Below, piece by piece: positions 56,001 to 64,000 of a stretch of 64,000 nt of DNA (positions are counted from its first letter, which is position 1; every line of letters begins with the position of its first letter). Origin of the DNA: Marsupella aquatica (lineage: Eukaryota; Marchantiophyta); the NCBI GenBank assembly GCA_973895155.1, contig OZ316893.1, positions 17,546,001-17,610,000 of the forward strand, given 5' to 3'. A program made the position numbers and the translations under genes. Under the pieces are notes generated by a model. That model did no database searches and was not told the DNA's origin. It was given only the letters and a program-made list of their open reading frames with translations.

Positions 56001-56991
56001 TCTCTACTAGACCAAGTCCAGCTCCTCAAGATGGACAACGACAGACTCCGTAGGCAGCGGGATGGCCGCTCCCACTCGGACGGCTCTGGCAAGCACACCA
56101 GGCATTAGCGGAGAGTTAGGCTTAGAATAGAACTAGGAGTAGCTAAAACAGGCTGTTAGGACAAGTGCCGGCCAGAAGATAGCGGCGCTGACACATTAGC
56201 CAGCCTGTGTAGAATAGGTTAAACTAATAGGACAAGCCGTAACCAGGTTAGCGAGGATATAAGTTAGCGTAGATTTGGGCACGAGGCCAGGCTGGTCCTC
56301 AGCCCTTAGTATTTAGTAGCCCCCCGATAGAGGCACGGGGGGGGGGGATTTTTAGACTCAGAAGTTGACCATTCGCGGTACACACGGGGAGTCCCAAACT
56401 TGGTGAAGTGTCGGAGTGCCAAGGGGAGGGTATACGACTAAGCTCGCCGGGTGAGTGCGGAGCCGGGCTCCGTTGTAGTGTATACTCCTTGGCCTTGGAC
56501 CCGTTCATTCACGAGGTGTCGGGTCACCCAATCGTAAGTGTATGATCAAAGATGAATAAAATCCTTTCCCATCAATTCCTTCGTGTAAATCAAGATTTCT
56601 GCTTATGTATGAATGCATGTATAAGTCTCGTGTGCAAGTATCAGTGTCGGGCCGAACACGTCATGCCAAACGTGCACGGGGTGCAGGTTACGGGTACGGG
56701 GTTGCGAGCCCTGGTTGAGCACTTGTACTAATGGATCTAGATCGAAGGCAGTAACACAAAGGCTTAGAAGTCCGTAAGCCGGGATTGACCTCGTGTCGAC
56801 TAAGGTACGTTCCGGCGGCGGAACACAAAGCATACCTAAGCGTGCTTGTAAGTAAATGTATGCGCACTTAGCGCTAGTTTGGGAGAATTATACGCACACC
56901 GCACGTCCCCCCTACCCAAACCCAAATACTAACAAGGGAAGTGTCCGTCTTAGACGTAAATAGGCCTAAGGATTAGGCCAACGGCGTGACA
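53010..56991 (+). mobile_element. Family 2 LTR-less element, copy B
   Basis: A 3982-bp element with duplication CTTTC. The 5' end TATGACGCTGTCGG corresponds to TGTGACGCCGCC of copy A (one transition in the terminal TG), and the 3' end is GGCGTGACA. TATA box TATAAAA at 53378-53384. The conserved 3' box is at 56803-56839. The 5' leader (53040-53480) is collinear with copy A (46200-45770). A run of ten G follows GGCAC at about 56334-56347. Confidence 0.8.
53484..56109 (+). pseudogene. Gag-like protein of family 2, decayed (copy B)
   Basis: Corresponds throughout to the copy A protein: IEREYERAIRLAGHHHYLLN near the start, YPSQSELYQPKEISGYFF, a Gln/Ala/Pro linker, MGENVHKNILHPKH, FEHLALFPWNTYRYYGED, MSLTEERLRMIFGLPEG, YIGGKAYFASHIEIILEWY, and a C-terminal coiled coil (EIAALQAEVARLQTEAEKQ). 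The ATG at 53484 aligns with that of copy A but is in a different frame from the main body, so there is a frameshift near the start. In-frame stops lie at about 54560, 54776, 55276, 55516, 55579 and 55792, and there is a frameshift near 55950. It is the most decayed member of the superfamily here. Confidence 0.7.
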
Positions 56992-56996
56992 CTTTC

Positions 56997-57857
56997 CTTG
57001 TCCTCAGGATCCTGCGGGTTGCGACGTTGATTATTATAGCCTCGCTTTGGTTTAATGTATGATACAATTGCTCGCTTGGGATTGAGGAATTTGTTTTAAT
57101 CCAATAGATTGCTTAACAATTGCATTCCAAGCTCGATCCAAGTTCTTTGCAAAGGCCATTTGATTGTGCAAGGCATTCCCTCAACAAAATAAGGGAACCT
57201 CATCTTTGAGATGTTATTGTTCGTAGCCAGTGTGAGAATATTGATCCCGACATGATCATCTCCAACTCTCTCATTGTTAATCGATGCTTGAGTGTGAGGA
57301 TTGGTGATACACCCTCAAGCCAATAGTCTCTCATCATTGTCTCTGTAAATCAAAGCAAACTTCTTGAACCACCTACTTCAATCGCTCAGGTCCTTGCTAA
57401 TGAGTACACTGTCCTGACTGTGGACAGTGTCTCTCGTGGCATCTTGCTCCCCAAAACCTGCTTCCCGCTCCAGAGGACAATCCTCTTGGTTGTCACTTGG
57501 ATAAACCAGGCCCTCTTGGTTTTCATTTGGATAAACTGGAAATTTGCTTTCCGCAAGCCTCACGCTGGACCGATCCCACATAATTACTGAATTTAAGCTT
57601 TCACCCACCAGGTCCGCCCCTGCGTTTGGATAAGGTAGCTTGACAAGATGGAAGAATGCATCCTCAATAGAAACACTGATTCTATGGTCCCCAATCAGAA
57701 TGTTGTGGCAAGAGTCCAAGGGAGTAATGCTGAAAATCGTCCCACCCGCAACCGGTTCATCGTTCAAGAAGAGATGAACTCGATCCCCAAGGGAAAACAT
57801 ATTATAGACCGATTCAAGGTTGACAGTAACTTTGACACAACTGTCGTGTGGACACAA
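56997..57857 (-). pseudogene. Plant-transposon protein fragment (D region, DUF8039-like pattern)
   Basis: Minus-strand frame 57857-57378: DRVHLFLNDEPVAGGTIFSI, CHNILIGDHRISVSIEDAFF, PYPNAGADLVGESLNSVIMW, then an acidic tail with a repeated NQEGLVYPSDNQED. The pattern (V.LF...VAxGTI ... PYPN....LxGExLxSxxxW) is that of the C-terminal domain seen in many plant CACTA/Spm-like transposon proteins that I recall as DUF8039. Downstream to 57000 the same strand has MMRDYWLEGV-like residues and stops. The family 2 element landed just beyond. The exon start near 57850 overlaps a D palindrome, suggesting an intron edge. Family assignment is tentative. Confidence 0.45.
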
Positions 57858-59118
57858 GATGGGAATTATTCACCGGCAAGAAAAGAGCAACGACGACAGG
57901 TTTTGACCTGGTTTGCCAGAATAGAACATGCACGTCGGTATCCCTCAACACGAGGCTCGTGTAGAATGATTAAGGAATACAGTTCATCAGTAGGAAACAC
58001 AACATGGTTCGATGGCTAGGCGAGCCTCGTGTAGAGCATCAGGTTAAATCTAAACATCTCCCAAAAGTCATGGAATTATCACAATCATATGCATTTATGA
58101 CAAAAAGTCCCACAAGAAGTAAGGAGAGGACCCACTATTGTTCAATGCTTCATTCTAAGAGAGAAGGAAAGTCCAATTCTTCATTTCCAATAGGGTACAA
58201 ATCACCAATCCATGTAATATCATATTAAGGAACCACCCAGCTGATAAGTTTTGTTACAATTGAAGTCCAATTCCTCAATAGCAAGACATAACCCATGACA
58301 AGACCCCCAATTGTCCTCAATTAAGAAGAAATGAAGTCTAATTCTAAAATTAGGGCACTTTTGGAAGAAATGAGATCTAATTCCTCTTTGAAATCAAATA
58401 TCCTATTAGAGTACCCCTATTTAGTAGAACTTCTGAAAGAAATGAGGTACAGATAATTGTCCTAAACAAATATTCTCCAAGAGTACCTCGTGTTGTGAAT
58501 GTGACAGAGACAATGACACGAATGAAATCCTAAAAGGGACGTACCAAGAACCCATGCTAGAAATTGTCCTCTAAACCATCCACGTCTTGCTAGAGAATGA
58601 CGAGAGAATAACTAAGGACAACTACCCAATAAATACCAGTCCCAGATAGAAATCCTAAATATACTGCAAAAAAATGATAGGGTGGCCGCTTTGCCAGATT
58701 GTCGTGTGGTATGATTTTCCAATATTTTTGGCGGCGCTATTAATGATGTCTCACAACTGGCAGATCATGATGAGAGAATAAGGACATCTCCCCAAAATCC
58801 CAAAAATTCTGCTCAAACGTGATAGGCTGATAGCTCTGCACGATTGTCGTCTGGTATGATTTGTCGATATTTCTGGCGGCGCTATTAATGATGTCTTCAT
58901 GATCGGCCCCACTGCCCCAGCCTTTGTTGTGCAAATTCTTCATGTTTGCCCATTCCTCGTGTCAGGTATATATTTTAGGCAGATTTTCTCATTCATTCAT
59001 TCCCTCATCTTTGCCCTCTCGCTCATTCTCCCGCCCTTTTGCTCATGCTTCTCTCCGCTGAGTTCTGCCCAATTCGTTCTCTATCTTGCAAATTAGTTCA
59101 CACGTGCAAAGAGATTTC
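57858..59118. other. D-region intergenic sequence with CGTGTAG palindromes and a duplication
   Basis: No convincing gene. Palindromes of the D type: ACACGAGGCTCGTGTAG (57948-57963) and GGCGAGCCTCGTGTAGA (58019-58034). A degenerate direct duplication covers 58676-58756 and 58825-58905 (GATTGTCGTSTGGTATGATT, GGCGGCGCTATTAATGATG). The stretch just before 59119 may be the promoter of the next gene. Confidence 0.5.
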
Positions 59119-60581
59119 ATGGCAAATCTATCAGAATTGGAGGTCCGAAAGATGGCGGTCGCAGCATTCACCAGAGTTGAAGGTATTTCCACACAACAGT
59201 CGTGTAGATCTTTAGTTTTATTTTCTTTGTTTGCTTTCAATTTAAATTTCAGCCGTTGCTTCCACACGAGTTTGTGTAGATACATTATAGTAGTTAGCTT
59301 TTTGTGTTATGCGAGACCCAGTACTAAGTTTTCTACACAAGACTCATGTAGATGAGCTCCAGTACTAACCCGTGAGCGCTCAGATCATGCTCAAAGGTAA
59401 CCCTCAGTCTTTTGTCTCCAAATCATTATTAGACATTTTGTATCTCTATCTCCATGTGACTCTCGTGTAGATCCCAGACGTTCCTCATCCCATCAGAACT
59501 TCTGTATGAAAATGCATTGAGTAAATATCATTTTCATTTGCATTCACGCGACTCTTGTGTAGAGCATGTTACTCATCTCAGGCTAATTTGTTACCTTGAA
59601 GGCCAAATTGACAATGCCTTTAAACATTTGAAATCGATCAAAGAAAAATATGAGGAGTCCAAAATGACTGAGGATGTCCTAGAGGAACTTGAGACCCTAC
59701 AAAACTGTGAAGGAGAAAGATGAAGAGATTAGTTCGATTAGAATGGATTATGCTGGCAGATATTTTTGAGCTCAGTCGAACCATCTTCAGACATGTCAGA
59801 AGTTGTGCCTAGTTATGAAGGAGGCCCCAAAGCTTGATGAGATCCATCAGAGTTAGATTCAAAGGCTCACAAGGCAGTTGATTATCATGAAGGCCCAGGA
59901 GGAAGGCCATGTCCAGACTATCAAGAGGATGAAGAAGGAAGCAGCCTAGAAGACGTTTTTCTAGAAGTCATCTCTCTCAAGACTTAGTTCTAGACAAGTT
60001 ATTTAGTTGGAGATAGAGGCACCTAGATGAATATGTGCCCCAACTTTAGAAGATGGTAGTTGAGCGGGCAAAGTCCATTTTGATTGATTGAGTTATTTTC
60101 TGGACGAATTGTCCATTTTTGTGAATAATAAAGTCTTGGAATTTGTTTTGACATCTTGGACTCTGTTCTAAATCTTCCATTTTTGTTCTTTCCTAGGATT
60201 CCCTTATGTTTGTTTCAGCCACCCGCGCCTACCGCAGCCGTTAAGTCAAAGCACTATTAGCCACCAAAATCCAATCGTCAATTCATGGTCTTTTGAAATG
60301 TGTCTGGAGGGTGACGATTGGAGGTGTTATTTAGGGGGGATTGTTATTGCAAAGCCCAAGAAGTACTTGAATGTGGTTGCCAATTGTAAGATTTCAAAAG
60401 CACCAAAGCACCAAAAGGGGAAGGTCTTTTTGACAGTGACGGTGGAGGATTGCGTTGATTGTGGATATAGTGAGTTCTCTCTTCTCGTTGAACAATATTG
60501 TGGCGCACATTGTCTGGAGCCAAATGATGCAAGAATGAACATAACGTCCTTAGGAGTTTTTTATCCATCCACTCATCGTTT
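59119..60581 (+). pseudogene. D-region small coiled-coil gene, decayed and cut by element A copy 2
   Basis: A first exon may be 59119-59182 (ATG ... MANLSELEVRKMAVAAFTRVEG, donor AAG|GTATTT). Later exon material near 59580-59720 encodes a charged coiled coil (GQIDNAFKHLKSIKEKYEES, EDVLEELETL). Weak continuation to about 60100 has several stops. From 60298 another frame reads DDWRCYLGGIVIAKPKKY and ends at 60581, where the terminal repeat of the second A copy begins. The sequence between exons is dense in D palindromes (59190-59209, 59263-59280, 59333-59351, 59453-59470, 59545-59562). No domain is recognised; the exon structure is approximate. Confidence 0.4.
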
Positions 60582-60624
60582 GGGCATAGCAGTGGAGACA
60601 GGAAACAGGAAATTGTTATTGTAA

Positions 60625-61261
60625 AGGTGTACTATTTGGCAAAGTTTTTCAAAAATTCACGTAAGGAACAACCACATACTTAAGCTTAAAATATTCCTAC
60701 TCCCATAAGACACGACGTCAGATATAAGTGAAAGGTGTGCTTATAGTTGCTCGGAGAGGTTCCAATCCCTTGTCACTTGCTCAGATTATAGATAAAAAAG
60801 GGTTGTCATTCAATTCACTGCTGTTTAGATACAACAACATTTCTAAACAGTCCACTTTGGAATGCTTCATTTAGTTCATATACTTCATTAGTGTGTTTTT
60901 TAAAAAGCCAAACCTTACAACCCATGGAGGAATGGAGTATGCTCAGGCGGGACCCACCACAAAGCCAATTATAGTATGAATTAAGTTATCGGAAACATAG
61001 GGGTCTGTCAGGCAGAGTGTGAAACTAGCGCCAGGCGCTAACAAAGGATTAAGTACGCAGAATATAGGGACGATAATCAAAGCTTACGGGACCATCCAAT
61101 GACACTAACCAGATAAAACAATTTTTTTATAAATAAGTTATTGACCAGCGCCCGATGCTAACCAAAACCACATAAAAAACTAGAGTAATATCCGTTGACT
61201 AAAGACAAAACAACATAGTATCCGTTATGGAATACGACACTTAAGGAAAAATCGAGTCCCT
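60625..61261. other. 3' flank of transposase copy 2
   Basis: Non-coding; A palindromes CTAGCGCCAGGCGCTA (61025-61040) and AGCGCCCGATGCTA (61147-61160). Homologous to 1050-1730, sharing the CCGTTAT/GACAAAA stretch before the stop codon. Confidence 0.6.
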
Positions 61262-64000
61262 CTATAAACCATTTGCGTTCTGCCTCTCCAACACAAGTCT
61301 GATTTCTCCAACTGTCAAAATTGGCTGGCTACACAGGGTAGACTCCTCTACATGAAACTTGAAGACATTTATGAACACCTAGTACAAATGTTTACAGGGC
61401 ATATAAGGCTTGCCGCGGGAATGACGATGGAAGAAATCTTCATAGGAACAAGTAGGGAAGATGCACATTTGGACAAAGTAAGTGTTTGGGGAGCGAAGGT
61501 TCTCGTGAGTCCGTATTTTGAATTGTTTTCCAAAAGCAATTCCACTAATCACATCCCACTCTCCATCTAGAGTCATAGCTTCTTTTCGAGCCGACTCCAT
61601 TCGTTTACTGTGAGCCACAGTTAGATTAGAGCGAGGTCTGGAGTTCCTCCCATTCCTACTACGAAGGCGCACGTTGGGCTCCGCAAAATTGATTTTCTCT
61701 GGAAATGTGTTTACATTGATTCTCAAGTCGAATGCAACAGGTACAGTTTGAGTTCGAGAGGTCGCAGCTGTTTGGACCATAGAGACTCCCTGCACTTGAA
61801 GGTACTCTATCTCGCCAGGCGAGAGGTTTGTTCCTTTCACAACTGGCAGGATGTCCGGTACAAGAGGAAGGCGTTCAACACCACAACACGGGCGGCTCTT
61901 GTAGCATGTGCTATTTGGGCAGAACCATATCATTTTGGCAATGGGCGTTCCTCTGAAAATGCAATGTCTGCTGACAACAATGCCGACAACACCAGCAGCA
62001 AAATAGAACCCTACTTTCTTGACACGATTTTGACACTCATCTTTGTGAGAATCTCCATGCAAGGTCCCATTACACTGTGGCCCTGCCCCATATTTGGCCG
62101 TCCGTCTCAAATGCCAGCTCCCTCTTGGAACGTCCATTTCCAAAGGAGCTGATTCTGTCGGCAAACGTTGAAGCACAACAGGGGCATTGCGTGGTGGTTG
62201 AGATGATGTTGTTTCCCTCATGGCTTCAGGGGTGTTCGCAAAGGAATCACTTTCACTCGTTGAAGTGTCACTCCCGCAAAGGTCTACCACACGATCTACT
62301 ACATTGGTGGGAATGGAAGTGAACTCAATGTTGTTGAGATTCTTCCGTTTGAATCCTTGAGTATTTGGGGTAGTGATGAGAATGGTGTCATGCCGATGGG
62401 AGTCTTGTGGCGAGACAATCCCAGTTGCAAGTCCCTTCCTCTTAACCAATTTGGTGATGATATCTCCATTCAGAGGAGAATTCCTACCCAGATCAAAATC
62501 GGCAGAGTTGGAAAGAATCATGTGAGTGGCTTCTTCGAATAACTTGGGTGAACCTGCTCGGTCTGCCAAACGGAATGCTAATTCCTAGATAGGTGGCCCC
62601 TTCCCTCTATCTTTCCGATATGCACTGTAACCCGCAACTTGAGATATAGCTCGATTTTGATCAACTTTGCATGCTTCAAAGAGACCCACCATTTTTTGGG
62701 CTGCCCATGCTTTCATTGAAGCATGTCTTGACTCAGAACCTGTACAGTTTGGAATGAGGGCACTTTCTTCTGCGCTTTTGCTCTGCAATGAAGTGGATCC
62801 AGACCAACTTTAGTCAAATTGTTTAAGCAGCACCAGGCGCTAGCAATGTATATAATATATATTAATATAATGTTGCTATTATCAAGTGTTCCTAAGTCAT
62901 GAATATGGCAAAGTTATCTGTACAGTTTAAAGCAGCGTCAGGCGCTAGCAATGTGTATGATATGATAATATAATGTTGGTATCTGTACAGTTTAAAGCAG
63001 CGCCAGGCGCTAGTATAAACACATTGAGAAGTGACTATTGTACGCATTGATAAAACTTACCACGCGAATGAAATTCCCCCACTGACGCCATCAAACGACC
63101 CACCATGATATCCAACTCTGCAACATCATCAATTTTCCTAGGACACAATTGCCTGCTTGCCACCACAACACAATCTCCCTAGAAACTCGGTACACCGCAA
63201 CAAACGATGGAGCATTTCGCAATTTCTCCCACAGTCTTAGATGTTCAGGTTGCCTACCCTCCAGTACTCCCTCCGTGGAATGTCGATGGAAAGACTAGTA
63301 AAAGTGGAATGCATCGGAGCGTTCACGTTCAGGGTCTGGGTGACCTCCAAAAAAGACATTGCGAACGGCAATCCATCCAGTCTGAGCATTGTTGGCCATA
63401 AAACCTTGAATGGTAACCTCATGTAACCCATTTTCCTTACAAACCTCTATCATAATTCTCCATGCCTTCTCAAAGGACTCCGTGTCTTCAGCTTTTAGTT
63501 CGCATGTGAATATTATACAAAGAGCTTGAAAGTTGTGATCATAAACGTGTGCGCTAAAAGTAAACCAGTCGGTTGTCACTCGCTTCATGACATCAAAACT
63601 CACCCAAGCCCCTTCCAGTCTTTCGCCAGGTTGCATCTACCGTAGAAGATCTACACCAGATCCATGACCCTTGACTGACATTTTGAATATGTGGGGCCGA
63701 TCTGCTAAACAACCCTGACCCGGCAGAAGATACCTTTGGAGGAAAGAAATATTATTTGACCTTTGCATTCGAGCTAGGAAATCTAACTCACCACGACCAG
63801 CCTGGTCCATTTGAACGCTACGACAAAGGGATGCAAATTTCTGAGGAGTAGATAGAACCATTAGAGACTTCCAAATTTCTGTTTCTTCAATATCTACGAT
63901 GTTGTCAACATTCTTGCAAAGAGCTTTCACAAGCGAACCAATCGCCGAATTCAAAATCCTAGCCGGTTTTGCAAGAGGATTGGCTTCGTGATTTCTTTTT
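61262..64000 (-). pseudogene. MULE transposase, copy 2, decayed and partial
   Basis: Same protein as 1731-5479, entering from beyond the window. The core has WVSFDVMKRVTTDWFTFSAHVYDHNF, intact where copy 1 is frameshifted, then IQGFMANNAQTGW and SDAFHFY. The intron is at about 62790-63056 (donor GTAAGT). The second exon includes SRPRSNLTVAHSKRMESA and a damaged SWIM finger (CSYEDFF, where copy 1 has CSCEDFF). Stops: TAG at 63635-63637 (CAG in copy 1), TAG near 62587, TAG at about 61377 (Trp in copy 1). There is a frameshift near 63290. The two copies decayed independently, so comparing them shows which breaks are secondary. Confidence 0.8.
62829..63012. repeat. Three A palindromes in the copy 2 transposase intron
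   Basis: AGCACCAGGCGCTA (62829-62842), AGCGTCAGGCGCTA (62934-62947) and AGCGCCAGGCGCTA (62999-63012). The last two lie in a 65-bp tandem duplication (ATCTGTACAGTTTAAAGCAG repeated), so the palindrome count can grow by local duplication. Confidence 0.7.

Larger units (their letters stand above)
60582..64000. mobile_element. Element A, copy 2 (left end to window edge)
   Basis: Starts GGGCATAGCAG...GACAGGAAACAGGAAA...GTTATTG, matching the left terminal repeat of copy 1 (GGGTATGATAGC...ACAGAAAACAGAAAA...GTTACTA). It contains GGGACCCACC near 60950, A palindromes at 61025, 61147, 62829, 62934 and 62999, and the transposase pseudogene. It runs off the right edge. Confidence 0.7.

Overview
This window is a block of nested transposable elements from a eukaryotic nuclear genome, probably a streptophyte (green alga or early land plant). 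The evidence is a plant-type Ty1/copia element, short GT-AG introns in nearly every transposon gene, and Mutator-like transposase genes with HNH-type and SWIM zinc fingers. No host housekeeping gene, tRNA, rRNA or CRISPR array was found. The species cannot be fixed from the sequence; a charophyte such as Chara is only a guess.

The layout reads as Russian dolls. The oldest layer ('C') is a minus-strand gene of the DUF7869 transposon type, now in two halves (about 48.9-46.97 kb and 1001-1). Between them lies element 'A' (1002-46963), a Mutator-like element with imperfect terminal inverted repeats and a 10-bp target duplication (CCATTCACAC). Removing A and one duplication restores the C reading frame. 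A carries a minus-strand MULE transposase pseudogene (1731-5479). It also carries a divergent plus-strand gene with a ParB-like domain (14.35-14.98 kb) and, further on, a DNA-methyltransferase-like domain (40.4-41.0 kb). That gene is split by a 7.7-kb insert (6628-14342) and by element 'B' (14984-37985; TIR GGTGGATGGC, 4-bp duplication GCAA). B has its own DDE-type transposase pseudogene (16.2-19.7 kb) and a convergent zinc-finger/coiled-coil gene (36.9-34.2 kb). B is interrupted by a young copia element (21719-31781), which is itself interrupted by a 4.6-kb element (23527-28127).

That 4.6-kb element, its sister at 9291-13968, and a second pair (42534-46234 and 53010-56991) form what looks like a superfamily of LTR-less elements. 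All four have 5-bp target duplications and TGTGAYGC-like ends. They share a 3' box (TTCCGGCGGCGGAA then CATACCTA) and code for homologous gag-like proteins with a C-terminal coiled coil. No reverse transcriptase or integrase is visible in them. The copy at 24437-28012 has an intact 1191-codon frame.

To the right, 'D' material (50.6-60.6 kb) holds a second DUF7869-type pseudogene, a further transposon gene fragment and a small coiled-coil gene. It is cut at 60582 by a second copy of element A that runs off the window.

The most striking cross-cutting signal is that each large DNA element carries its own dispersed 14-18 bp palindrome, placed in introns, intergenic regions and 3' flanks: AGCGCCxGGCGCT in A, AAGGACTxxAGTCCTT in B, GGGATCCAYGGATCCC in C, and CACGAxxxTCGTGTAG in D. 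Apart from the 1191-codon frame, essentially every coding region seen is broken by stops or frameshifts.
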